Of a stretch of DNA of 64,000 bases, positions 24,613-35,534 are shown in pieces. Within the stretch, counting starts at the first letter, position 1. Every line of letters starts with the position of its first letter. The stretch lies in contig NC_071353.1 of the NCBI RefSeq assembly GCF_943734655.1, positions 81,684,409 to 81,748,408 of the forward strand. The letters run 5' to 3'. Below the pieces are notes generated by a model, which was given only the letters and a program-made list of their open reading frames with translations, did no database searches and was not told the origin of the DNA. The position numbers and the translations under genes were made by a program. Source of the DNA: Sabethes cyaneus. Its lineage: Eukaryota; Arthropoda; Insecta; Diptera; Culicidae.

Positions 24613-24840
24613 GTGGTCGCGCTGGTGTACTGAGTACACGCGCGCACACACCATTCACAAGCATCTTTCGACCACTTTTTTTATTTCTTTTTGCTATATT
24701 TTGGCATCATTAGAAAGAGGAAGAGTAGATCTTCGAATACAACCAAAACCTGGTGTGATTTGATTAAAATTTCGATGATTTTTTCGCGTTTTTCGAAAAC
24801 GCGTGTACTTAGTACACTAGCGCGACCGCTCTAGGGTTAA

Positions 24841-26207
24841 ATGTACTGGTTGGTGACAAAAATTTGAAGACATTTATCAGTTTTTGTCGCTACCAACCTT
24901 GCGTCACGTTACTGGTACACAAGCACCGAAAAGAAATGCAAGAACAACGAAAACATCTTTTGTTCTAAGTGTCGTACACTTTTCGGTATGAGGGAGAAAA
25001 TGTCACCAGTCTTGGAGTCACATTTTTGCGCACGTAAACCAAACATACAGCTTTCCCCCAAACAACAAGGTTCTAAATAAGAAGGTTCCCCATACACCTT
25101 ATTCTCTATCACTTCTCCATACTATTTCAACTATAACTGTGAGCAAAAAGCGGCAAATGCATGTCATTTCTACACATTTAGATGAATGGTCAGCTCACGT
25201 ACAAAAATGTTAGCCTTTTTTTCTGGCAACCCTGCGCAGTTTCTGTTTATCTATGTATCGTCGCTCCGTTTCAAGTGATTTCTAGCAATACAAATCCGTA
25301 TAAAAATTCATTTAACGATCCTGAATCCGCTTTTGAAAAGCAATAGCACCGATCGAAGCTGAAAAATTGCTTCCGGATCCCAGGTAGGTCGAGCAAAATC
25401 GGAAATAAATTGGTATCGGCTCGAGTCGTTGGTAGAATAAAAGACGTATAGCTCCTCCGCCACCGTCCCACCTCGCCAACCATTCCGGCTCCCACTTGGT
25501 TTGAGTCCCAGCTAAAATCAGCTTGCGATAGTAGCCTGCATAGCCCCGCACAACGCACCGCCGCTCATCAAACGAATTTCGTCATAAAATTACGTTTCTG
25601 TCTGTGTAAAAAGTGACAGCTGATCGCAATTAAAAAAATCGTTTTTGCTGCTGTTTTCACTTCTACGCCGAATTACTCCAGATCAACAAGCACGATATTT
25701 ACATCTCGATCTCGCACTGGCATTGTCCCATCATATGCATGATGCATGATGCATGATGATGCATGACGCATCGTTTACCAAGCTTCGTAAGTAAGACAGA
25801 AAGGGGACCATCATTGACGGACAACTCGAGAAACGGCAACCGATCATCAGTTGTACATAAACACCCAACAAGGTATCGTGCTATACATTTCGCATTACAC
25901 ACATTTCGCGAGATAGAAGATCAAATACCGTAGCAACCGTTTACATTTCCACTTACGTTGCACAGTAGAAAATACTGGGACGAAACCCTCAAAATGGAGT
26001 TGATTTTTTTCATGAAGTATTATTTTTCTATGAAAGTAGACAGACTAAATAACTATATTCCAAAATTTCAGAGCACTGGAAATTATACAGCTCTTTGGAG
26101 AATTTTTTGAATCTGAGGTTTGTGTGAAAACTTCCCACATTTTTCATTCAACGCAAGTTTTGAAAAACTGCTTTTAATCGTATCCTGTTAGGTATTTGCA
26201 TACAAAG
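24841..26207. other. Comparatively low-repeat stretch, no supported gene
   Basis: This is one of the few segments without clear repeat signatures. The minus strand at 25271-25570 is relatively GC-rich and open in two frames (one with YAGYYRKLILAGTQTKWEPE). I recognise neither, and neither has convincing splice sites. A cluster of ATGCATGATGC words lies at about 25732-25772. A host exon cannot be excluded. Confidence 0.35.
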
Positions 26208-26211
26208 AAAA

Positions 26212-26290
26212 CCCGAATTAATCCACCTAGCGGCGTGACTTAGCCTTTTTACTGCCACAATAATTATTATTTAAGCTTCCTAATGCATTA
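26212..26290 (-). mobile_element. HINE-A-type 3' end
   Basis: Reads CCCGAATTAATCCACCTAGC and GGCGTGACTTAGCCTTTTTACT after AAAA, the hairpin end and subterminal repeat of HINE-A. The sequence to its right is the 151-bp array, so the array may be the body of another HINE family that shares this end. Confidence 0.6.
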
Positions 26291-26449
26291 GAAAAAAGTT
26301 ACATATTATGCATTGGGGTCGAAAACGACCCAAGTTTTGAAATTGCTCTCATTCATCCATTTTCAATCCAAATTTCGTTTTCTTTACCTCGTTTGAAAGG
26401 TATGGCCAAAAACTGGCACTCAAGGTATGTTAGGGAATATTTGTTAACT

Positions 26450-27540
26450 AATGGCCACTTCTGCGTCGGTTCCCGAACACCCACTACCAGGTCCGGGGGA
26501 CATTTGTATACTTTGAGATAATTCATTTGGCGGTACATCAAATCAGTTTGGCTTGATAAATTAAGACTAATTAATGTACAATGGAGACATTTTGGACCCA
26601 AATGGCCACTTCACCATCGGTTCCGGAACATCCGGTACCCGGTTTTAGGGGACAATTTTGAATTTTGGGATGATTTATCTTGCGACACGTCGAATTACGT
26701 CAGCTTGATAACATAAGACTATTGAAAATATATTAAAGACATTTTGAAAGCAATTGGCCACATCAGCATTGATCCCGGTACATTCGGAACCCGGTTTTCG
26801 GGGACATTTTTGATTTTTCGAGATAACTCATCTTGCGACACATCAAATCACATTAGCTTGATCAAATAAGACTGATGAAAGTGAAATAAGGTCATTTAGA
26901 AGCCAAATGACTACTTTACCATCGGTTCCGGAACATCCGGTAACTGGTTCCGGGGGCATTTTTGAATGTTGAAATAATTCATCTTGCGGCACATCAAATC
27001 ACAACGCCTTGATCAAATAAGACAGTTACAAGAGCTATGGGGACAATTTGAAGACAAATGGCCATTTCATCATCGGTTCCGGAACATCCGATGCACGGTT
27101 TATGAGAACATTCTTGGATAAGATCATGCGGCACAATAAATCACATTGGCTTGATAAAATAACACTAATGGAAGTTCAATGGAAACATTTTGGAGCCAAA
27201 TGACCATTTCACCATCGGTTCCGGACCATCCGGTACCCGGTTTTTGGGGACATTTTTGGATTACAGGGTAATTCATCAGCCCGAATTGCCACGTTTTATG
27301 GTTCATTTTAAATACAGGGTACCGGATTATAGGCGACTAACGCCACATTGTAATTCCATTATATTGTTATTTTAACAATGCGATATGATTTGATTTGCCA
27401 CAAGATGAATTATTTCGAAATCCAAAAATGTCCCCGGAATCAGGTACCGGATGTTCCGGAACCGATGGTAAAGTGGCTATTTGTGTCCAAAATGTCCCCA
27501 TTGTACTTCAATTAGTTTTACTTTATCAAGCCAATGTGAT
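26450..27540 (+). repeat. Degenerate 151-bp tandem array with an inverted last unit
   Basis: Units begin AATGGCCACTTCACCATCGG or variants at 26450, 26601, 26752, 26906, 27057 and 27199, a spacing of about 151 bp with the last shorter. Each carries TCCGGAACATCCGGTACCCGG and an ATCAAATCACATTGGCTTGAT-like segment. At about 27383-27540 one unit is present in reverse and abuts the LINE fragment. Small ORFs here are shadows of the repeat. Confidence 0.85.
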
Positions 27541-28296
27541 TGTCGCTCCAGAAATCAATTGCGGAAGGCCCGTAAACGCTTTCTAAAGTACAAATCTAAT
27601 GAGAATAAGCAAGCTCTGAGACATTTGGAACAGCAATATGAAGCTAAACGTAACCTAGCGTTTCGTAACTACGTACACAATATCGAATCTCATGTGAAGA
27701 CTGACCCATCGTCCTTTTGGAGTTTTCTTAAGAACCGCAGAAAGGGTGGTGAAGTTCCCAACGACGTTACCTACCGGGATGTTAAAGCGCTCACTGCTGA
27801 GGACTCAGCAAATCTCTTTGCCGATTTTTTTCAGACGGTTTACACTACTGCTCCTGGATCAACTCATCAAGACGTAACTAGCAACTCGCAAACATTTAAC
27901 CCCCATCTACCACCTTTAGCACTATCGGAGAATGATGTATCACTTGCTTTCTCTGCAGTAAATTCCTCTAAAGGGCCAGGACCTGACAGACTGCCTCCGA
28001 TGTTCGTCAAACACTGCGCGACAACTCTCGCTCTCCTAATTTCAATTATCTTCAACCGGTCTATTAGCAGCCAGAGCTGCTACCTACCCAACAGCATGGA
28101 AGCTGGCATCTATTACTCCTATACATAAAAGTGGACATCGGCACAATGTAGAAAACTACAGAGGCATTTCAGTTTTGAACTGCTTGTGTTTTCGAACTGC
28201 AAATGTGTTCGAAAAAATAATGCAGCACTCACTTTGTACTGCTACACGAAATATCATCAACGAGTGCCAACATGGTTTTGTAAAAAATCGTTCCAT
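27541..28296 (+). pseudogene. Outer LINE, first part: linker and N-terminal reverse transcriptase
   Basis: 5'-truncated non-LTR element of the jockey/I group (clade uncertain). It encodes the segment between endonuclease and RT (SFWSFLKNRRKG, SANLFADFFQTVY), SSKGPGPDRLPP and then, after a frameshift near 28085, TAWKLASITPIHKSG, NYRGISVLNC and ECQHGFVKNRS. The frame stops making sense at about 28297. The next expected residues (STTSNLMSF) are found at about 38905. The element is therefore not 3'-truncated but split by the CR1/L2-like LINE. Broken by frameshift and insertion. Confidence 0.85.
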
Positions 28297-28588
28297 AGTT
28301 CCATAGTTCCATCCATATTGCATAGCACTTGATAAGCGCGGATGTACACAGTGTTTAGGATATATAAAAGATATTTTTATAGGTGTTTGCTATCGGTTTT
28401 TCACTAAGATTTGTATATCAAAGTGTAGATCGGGACGAGAAGTTTCAAGTGGCGTTGATCGGTTCTAGTTATATGCGAACCCTGCGCGTTAAATTGGCGG
28501 TGAAATAGTGCAGTAATTTAAAGCTAAGTGATTGAATTCTTTCCTTCCTTTGGTGCTATTGTATACCCGGACTGCCGGCGCTGGTATC
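28297..28588 (+). mobile_element. 5' region of the CR1/L2-like LINE
   Basis: Untranslated sequence between the break in the outer LINE and the ORF1 ATG at 28589. The first bases contain ATAGTTCCATAGTTCCATCC, possibly a small junction duplication. LINE promoters normally lie in this region; no specific motif was identified. Confidence 0.6.
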
Positions 28589-28647
28589 ATGTCGATAATA
28601 ATGCAGTGCGGTGTGTGTACAAAAGCGATCAAAGAAGATAGCAAAAA
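28589..28647 (+). pseudogene. Start of ORF1 of the CR1/L2-like LINE (first PHD cysteines)
   Basis: ATG at 28589 opens a frame reading MSIIMQCGVCTKAIKEDSK. CGVC supplies the first cysteine pair of a PHD-type zinc finger. The frame is cut at 28648 by HINE-B3. The missing part (CFGPC, H, C, CHGC) lies immediately beyond HINE-B3 at 34236, which had no start codon of its own. With six A residues at the target the frame is restored, and the arithmetic then requires a 4-base gain on insertion, as at the other HINE empty sites. Confidence 0.85.
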
Positions 28648-29022
28648 CCTGATTTAATCCACCTAGTGGTGAAAGGAACCTTTGTTATACGGTCTTACTT
28701 GCTATTTGAGATAGAAATCGACACGTTTGGTTTACATGAAATTTTTGGAAATTGAATAAGTTTACAAAATTTGAAACAAATAGAAGCACTTATAAATTTT
28801 GATAGTTTCTTTTCTCGTGAAATTGCTGAGTAAGTTGTTACTAATGAGGGTAAGTGCAAGTAAAAGTAAGGTGTAAGATGAAATATTATTCTTTAACATA
28901 TACATTGCGTAGTAAAGGTCTAGTTAAAAGGTTTTTGAACTATGCATAATTTCCTGTAACGCCATTCTATTTAATTCACAACAATAAAGTTCTCTTGAAT
29001 AAATTTCATCAATTTTTATGAA

Positions 29023-29892
29023 CCTTCGGTTACTCACGTTGTTGTATTTTGTACACCATATGTAGGTTTTTGAATGCCATATTGTTATATAGTTATAAAT
29101 CGTATATTACGTATATACTAACGTATATTCTTCAGTAAACTTGTTATGAGCAAAATGTCAGAATTATTACTTTAAATTGTTAGGAAAATAGATTAGCATA
29201 AACCGACATCACAGAAACGAAGCAAGTAGCATGTGAGGTGTACCGCAATTGGCCCCAACTGGAGTTTTCTTTCGTTTCTTCATATGGAAAAATGGTGTCT
29301 GTGTGCAGCAAAACTACCAGCAAATGTAAAATGTTTAAAATGTATCCGTCTGTTGGTAGTCGAGTAATTCGGGGTCAAAATCAGGGTATTTTTTATAATC
29401 AAAGTTCTACAGTTCGTAAACAAGGAAACATAGAGGTATACTATGTTCAGCAAAGTTGTGTATTTTTATTATTTATACAACTTTGTAATACATGAAAAAG
29501 TCATACAACAATTACAAAAAGAGCTAAAATAGAAAAACTGATTTTTCAAATTCATATACAATAAATAAGATCTCTTCGTTGAAGAGATAGAAGGTTACTG
29601 TCTTCAGTAAAATTTCTTGTAATAATATGCTCTAAAACTTTGCAGAACACATCAATGTGTTATATTGAAACTGAAGGAAAATAATTTTTTTATTTCACTT
29701 TTAGGGGGATTAATCAAAATTCAGATTCTACCAGACGATAGAGCTTTCAATTTTAAAAAACTCTTCCAAAGGTTTGATAAGCTTAAAACCAAGTTTTCCT
29801 GGTCAAAACTCTAGTGCGCACGTTTTCTTTGGTTTTGGGCTATTGTGCGCGCGAGTAACTGTGTTATAAAAGTTGGTGCGAGTGTTCGAGAG
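29023..29892. mobile_element. TTAA MITE M1 in HINE-B3
   Basis: The left flank has mutated to TGAA (29019-29022); the right TTAA is at 29893-29896. Ends CCTTCGGTTACTCACG and GCGAGTGTTCGAGAG, 870 bp. Confidence 0.7.
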
Positions 29893-31105
29893 TTAATATC
29901 TTTTGACCGGTAAAACCAATTCTTATGAAATTTTGCATATATATTCGTAGTGTGAAAACCTCTCGTTTGATATTAAAATAATTGAAATTAGGTTATTTTT
30001 CTTGGTTAAAATCATTATAAATTATTGTTAATTTTGGTGTGGTGTATTGAATTACTCATAACTTTCAAATTAAACATCCAATCAAAAAACCATTAAATAG
30101 TGATCTATCCGGCTATATTACCTGCCAAATGAAACTAATAGCACGTAAATCGGTTTGGCCATCTCTGAGAAACAGGCGATCATTTGAACCTGGTCAAAAC
30201 TGGTTTTTTAAGCATAACTTTTAAACCATTTGTTTGTTTTTAATAAAAATTGGCGTGAAGTTTAGCAATAGTAAGAGCTTTCATTTGGTACTAAGATCGA
30301 TGAAATTGGTTATGTGGTTCCGGAGAAAATCGTGTCACGTAATTTTCACATTTTTACCTTTGTTATACTATAACAAAGGTTTAAAAATTGGTCGAAAAAC
30401 ACGAAATTGATCCGAGGCCCGGAGGGCCAAGTCACATATACTAATCGATAGGGTTCGTCGATTTGAGCAATGTCTGTGTGTGTGTGTGTGTATGTATGTA
30501 ATGATTTTTTCTATCGCCTGTTTCTCAGAGATGGCTGAACCGAATCGTTCGCTATTACTTTTGTTTGAAAGGTATTATTGTCTAGTAGATTACTATTGAG
30601 TTGCTTCGTGACACGACGTTTCGTTTAAAAGTTATAAGCAAAAATGTGAAAAATACGTGACACGGGTTTCTCTAGAACTACATGACCGATTTCAGCAATC
30701 TTAGTATCAAATGAAAGCTCTTATTAAAGCTAAATTATTCAGAAATTTTTAATTGAAAACAAACAAGTAGTTTAAAAGTTATGCTTAAAAAACCTGTTTT
30801 GACAGGGTAATAATTATCGCCTGTTTCTTAGAGATGGCCAAACCGATTTATGCGCTATTAGTCTCATTTGAAAGATAATATATCCTAATAGATCACTATT
30901 GAATGATTTTTTGATTGGACGTTCAATTTGAAAATTATGAGCAACCGTATACACCACACCAAAATTTACAAAAATTTATAATAATTATAATACCAAGATA
31001 ATTTACCTAATTTCAATTATTTTAATATCAAACGAGAGGTTTTGACACTACGAATATATATGCAAAATTTCATAAGAATTGGTTTTACCGGTCAAAAGAT
31101 ATTAA

Positions 31106-33175
31106 CCCTCGAACACTCGCGCCAACTTTTGTAACGCAGTTACTCGCGCGCACAATAGCCGCAAACCAAAGAAAACGTGTGCACTAGTGTTTTGACTGGG
31201 TAAGCTTGGTTTTAGGTTTATCGAACCTTTGGAAGAGTTTCTTGAAATTAAAAGCTCTATCGTTTGGTGGAATTAAAATTTTGATTAATCCCCCTAAAAG
31301 TGAAATAAATAAAATATTTTTCTTCAGTGTTAATATAACACATTGATGTGTTCTGCAAAGTTATAGTGCATATTATTACAAGATATTTTACTAAAGACAG
31401 TAACCTTCTATCTCTGCAGCGAAGATAGAAAAATCTTATTTATTGTATATGAATTTGTAAAGTCAGTTTTTCTATTTTTGCTCTTTTTGTAATTGTTGAA
31501 TGACTTTTTCATGTACTACAAAATTGTACAAATAGTAAAAATACACAACTTTGCTGAAAACAGTATACCTGTATGATTGCTTGTTTAGGAACTGTAGAAC
31601 TTTGATTATAAAAAATACCCTAATTTTGACTACGAATTACTCGACTACCGTGAATTCGGGTGAAATTGATCACTTTTTCGAATATTTTTTAAATATCTTT
31701 GAATAGAAACATATTTAGGAAGATGATTCAATTTTAAAATAAGTACTGTAGTGCTGGCTACACGACAGTATCATCTATATCTTATATAAATAGTTTTATT
31801 TTAGATAAAACTTAATGTAATCGTGAAATTGAAAATTTACAAATAACGGGTGAAATTGATCACGTAGAAATCAAGACGATATTGCTATTAAACCATACGC
31901 TCTGACAGCAATAACCTATCGTGCAGTATAAAATCTGGCGTAATCGAGATATTGCCTGTATGTAGGCAACAATGTCGCGTACAGCAACTAGCACAAAAAT
32001 CAAACAGTCAGCTCTACATTAGCATGGTTGATGCATCTGCTAAATAAATATGAACGATAGAAAAGATATTAAGCCAATTTTAGCATCGTAATCGTTTGTT
32101 TTTGTTTAAACATTGCTGTATATATGTGTAAATGTACGATTTTCGTATACAATCTTCACCAATCTAGTGAAACAAATAATTTAATTCTCCTCATATACGG
32201 GAGCTTGACTGTCTCTTTGAATGTGTAGTTGCATTTCGCTATGTAAGCACAAACCGATCTCTTGCACTCTCATGCAACTGCCATATGGAGCGTTTGTAAA
32301 ATTTGTGCAAAGTATTGTCTGTCTTTTGCACCCTTTTATAAATCTCCATTCTGCTTTACAGAAAGAATAAACTTTCGCAGGTGGCAGCTCCATTTGGCAC
32401 CCATAGCGATCTAGAAATCTATGTTGCCTCAGTTCATGATGTTATCAATCGTTTTATTTCGTAAAAGATCAAATCAAACAATTTCTATCGCATAATTTTA
32501 TTCATGGAAATTATCAAAGCACAGCCAGATAATTAGAGAATCGAATTAGTTCTATCAAAATTTCCTTCTGCAACGAAATTTGTGTTAACAGCAAGGAGTT
32601 TTATCGGGCATGTTGAAAATTGCGATTCGATCAAAATAGTAAATTTTAAAAAATCAAGCCATTTACAAGATCAATCTTGCTGAAAGCCAAGTGACTTTGA
32701 CCTGTAACTCAATCTTTATATGGATGGGTGCATATTCAGCTTTATGAATCAGTATAAACGTAGAATAAAGAGTTTTTTACTCGTTAGTCCAAGCTGATCA
32801 ATTTCACCCGACTGATCAATTTCGCCCGAATCGACGGTACCAACAGACGGATACATTTTAAACATTTTACATTGGATAGTTTTGCTGCATACAGACACCA
32901 TTTTTCCATATGGAGAAACGAGAGAAAATTCCACTTGGGGTCAATTGCGGTACACCTCGCTTGCTGATTGCTTCGTTTCTGTGATGGCGGTTTATGCTGA
33001 TCTATTTTCCCAACAATTTAAATTATTAATGCATTGAATAATTATGACATTTTGCTCAGAATAAGTTCATTGAAGAATATACGTTAGTTAAACAACGATT
33101 TGTAACTTTATAACAATATGGCGTTGAAAAACCTACACGTGTTGTACAAAATACAACAGCGTGAGTAACCGAAGG
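31106..33175. mobile_element. TTAA MITE M1 in HINE-B4, split by a TA element
   Basis: TTAA at 31102-31105 and 33176-33179. Ends CCCTCGAACACTCGCGCC and CGTGAGTAACCGAAGG. Without the 1,190-bp insertion at 31648-32837 its length matches the other M1 copies. Confidence 0.72.
31648..32837. mobile_element. TA-flanked element with CCGTGAATTCGGG ends
   Basis: TA at 31646-31647 and 32838-32839. Left end CCGTGAATTCGGGTGAAATT; right end, complemented, CCGTCGATTCGGGCGAAATT. The unit GAAATTGATCA is repeated at both ends, doubled on the right. The empty site is seen in HINE-B5 at about 59088 (CTCGACTGCCAGCAGACGG). The TIR resembles that of the 92-2604 element, so the two may share a transposase family (IS630/Tc1-mariner type by TSD). 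No transposase ORF. Confidence 0.78.
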
Positions 33176-33748
33176 TTAATAAAAATTGATAAAAATTATT
33201 CTACAGAACTCTATTGATGTGAATCAAATAGAATGGCATTACAGGAAATTATGCATAGTTCAAAAACCTATAAACTAGACCTTTACTAGGCAATGTATAT
33301 GTTAAAGAATAAGATTTCCTATTACAACTTACTTTTATTTGCACTTACTCAAATTAATAACAACTTACTTATCCTTACTCAGCAATTTCATGAAAAAAGG
33401 ATCTATCAAAATTTAAAAGTGTTCCTATTTTGTTCAAAATTTGTAAACTTATTCAATTTTCAAAAATTTTATGTAAACCAACGCATTACGCAACGTTGAC
33501 CAATAGATGAATTATGTTCCGAAAACGTGTGGATTTCTATCTCAAATAGCAAGTAAGACCGTATAACAAAGGTTCCTTTCACCACTAGGTGGATTAAATC
33601 GGGTTTTGCTTATAACTTTTAAACTAAAAGTCAGACCACAAAACCATTTAATAGTGATATACTAGGTAAAAATACCTTTCAAATCAAAGTTATAGCAGAC
33701 GAATCGGTTCAGCCATCTCCGAGAAATAGGCGATTGAAAATTGAAGCG

Positions 33749-34114
<366 letters not shown>

Positions 34115-34235
34115 TTGCTCATTCGTCGAACCTGATCGATTGGTATATGTGACACGGCCCTCTGGGCCTCAGATCGACTTCGTGTTTTTCGACCAATTCC
34201 TAAACCTTTGTTATATTGTATAACAAAGGTAAAAA

Positions 34236-35528
34236 GTGTTCTGTTTTGGTCCGTGTGGTTTGGTCAAACATCTGAAATGTTCAGACGAAATCGATGAAGC
34301 TGGATTAAGAGCGTTAGAGACAAATCGTGGATTGAAATACTTGTGTCATGGATGTCGAAAGAACCAAAGCGATTTGAACCATGTGATTAATAAATGCAAT
34401 GAGGTATTGGGTAAAATGAGTGAAAACTATGAAATGATGATAGATTTTGAAGAGAGAATAAAATGTATGGAAGAAAGTTTAACTGGGAAAATTAAATTTG
34501 AAGCGGAAAGCTTAAAGCATTTGATAGTTGAAACGAAGCAGGCTCTAGAAAAGAAGGTTGATTCGTCTACGAAACAGGTCTTATCTAATAAGAATAGTAA
34601 CCAAGTAACGAAAATTGATGGTCCAAATACGCGATCACGCAAAAAAAGAAAATTGGAGAGTGATGGGTTTGCTGTTGAAGAGATTGAAGTGGAAGAAATA
34701 AGTGTTGAATGTGCTGATACTGCTGCGACACGTGAAACGTTTGCGAGTGTGTTGAAGAAAAGTGATAGCCGTAAGCCAAAAGCAAGGAAGGAATCTGAAC
34801 CAGTAATCGTTGTTCGCCCCAAAGAAAGTGGTCAAAGTGCCAAAGACACTAAAAATGAATTGAAAAATAACATAGATCGAGCAGCCAATCAAATTCAAAC
34901 AGTTCGAAGTGGAAACAGGGGCGCAATAATTCTGGGACTTAAAAATATTACCGTGATAGAATCAGTGATGAAATCAGTAAAGGAAAAGTGTGGGGAAAGG
35001 TACGAAGTTGAACTACCGAAAACGAGAAAGCCTCGCCTAAAAATAGTGGGTGTAGCTGAAAAACTGGAAGAAAATGACCTGCGAGAATGCCTTTTAGAGC
35101 AAAACGGTATAAATGTGAATGATTTCAAGATAGTAGCGTGGTATACGAATCAGCGCAAAGAATTCAATAATCATAATTGTATTGTGGAGTTGGATCAAAA
35201 TGCACGTGATACGATGTTAACGGAAGGGTGGATTAATATTGACTGGGAAAGAAACAAAGTGGTGGAATGTTTTGGTATCATACGCTGCTTTAAGTGTTGC
35301 AATTATGGCCATAAAAGCACAGACTGTAACAGAGACCAAGTGTGTTCGAAATGTACCGGAAATCACAGAACCTCCGATTGTGATTCTGAAGATGTTTGCT
35401 GTGTCAATTGTGTAAGAATGAATGAAAGCAGGGGATTGGGTCTTGATACTAAGCATTGCGCGTATAGCAGCGAATGTTCGGTGTATAAGAACATGGTAGA
35501 AACAAGACGTCAGCATCAGAGTCAATAG
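34236..35528 (+). CDS. LINE ORF1 (gag-like nucleic-acid-binding protein), 5' part displaced
   Basis: A 430-codon open frame without its own ATG. It begins directly after HINE-B3, with the true start at 28589. The N-terminus completes a PHD finger (CFGPC, then H and C, then CHGC at about residues 36-39). A charged, coiled-coil-like middle follows (about 60-130) with a basic run RSRKKRKLE. The C-terminal third has a zinc-knuckle cluster: CFKCCNYGHKSTDC (C-x2-C-x4-H-x4-C), CSKCTGNHRTSDC and a third, longer CCVNC...HC...C knuckle. ORF1 proteins with PHD and CCHC fingers are known from CR1/L2-group LINEs and package the element RNA. The frame ends in TAG at 35526-35528, in the same frame as ORF2. 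It no longer starts correctly because of the insertion. Confidence 0.9.
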   Translation: MFCFGPCGLVKHLKCSDEIDEAGLRALETNRGLKYLCHGCRKNQSDLNHVINKCNEVLGKMSENYEMMIDFEERIKCMEESLTGKIKFEAESLKHLIVETKQALEKKVDSSTKQVLSNKNSNQVTKIDGPNTRSRKKRKLESDGFAVEEIEVEEISVECADTAATRETFASVLKKSDSRKPKARKESEPVIVVRPKESGQSAKDTKNELKNNIDRAANQIQTVRSGNRGAIILGLKNITVIESVMKSVKEKCGERYEVELPKTRKPRLKIVGVAEKLEENDLRECLLEQNGINVNDFKIVAWYTNQRKEFNNHNCIVELDQNARDTMLTEGWINIDWERNKVVECFGIIRCFKCCNYGHKSTDCNRDQVCSKCTGNHRTSDCDSEDVCCVNCVRMNESRGLGLDTKHCAYSSECSVYKNMVETRRQHQSQ

Positions 35529-35534
35529 CAATTA
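35523..35534 (+). promoter_or_regulatory. Putative leaky stop: CAA-TAG-CAA-TTA
   Basis: The single codon separating ORF1 from ORF2 is TAG, preceded by CAA and followed by CAATTA. This matches the type I read-through consensus UAG-CARYYA defined in tobamoviruses, including the CAA before the stop. ORF2 is in the same frame and has no ATG until about 35644, inside the endonuclease core. Read-through would give an ORF1-ORF2 fusion at a low fraction of ORF1. The motif is seen directly; its activity is inference. Confidence 0.8.

Larger units (their letters stand above)
21504..24836. mobile_element. piggyBac-like TTAA element with subterminal hairpin arrays
   Basis: Ends CCCTAGAGCGGTCGCG and CGCGACCGCTCTAGGG are perfect 16-bp inverted repeats flanked by TTAA (21500-21503, 24837-24840). 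GTGTACTGAGTACAC palindromes lie just inside both ends. The left interior has four degenerate 143-165-bp units around GGTTGCGGTTTTCGACAAAG (about 21610, 21777, 21920 and 22065). The right interior (about 23700-24050) has the same units inverted. A SINE and a hAT MITE are nested inside. There is no transposase ORF. Class assignment rests on TTAA plus CCC ends. Confidence 0.75.
30356..33603 (+). mobile_element. HINE-B copy B4, full length, inserted in B3 in inverted orientation
   Basis: 5' end ACCTTTGTTATACTATAACA after TTTTT. 3' end CACTAGGTGGATTAAATCGGG before TTTT. Subterminal repeats: ACCTTTGTTATAC at 30356 and GTATAACAAAGGT at 33561-33573, 30 bp from the end. Contains the GGCCCGGAGGGCC block, a short TG/TATG tract, modules at about 30525 (GAGATGGCTGAACCGAATCG) and 30830 (GAGATGGCCAAACCGATTTA), and M1, which is itself split by a TA element. 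With B3 it forms a long inverted repeat. Confidence 0.8.

Noticed and set aside
26450..27340. CRISPR-like array
   Set aside because: The units are about 151 bp, degenerate throughout and lack a repeat/spacer alternation; the genome is eukaryotic.
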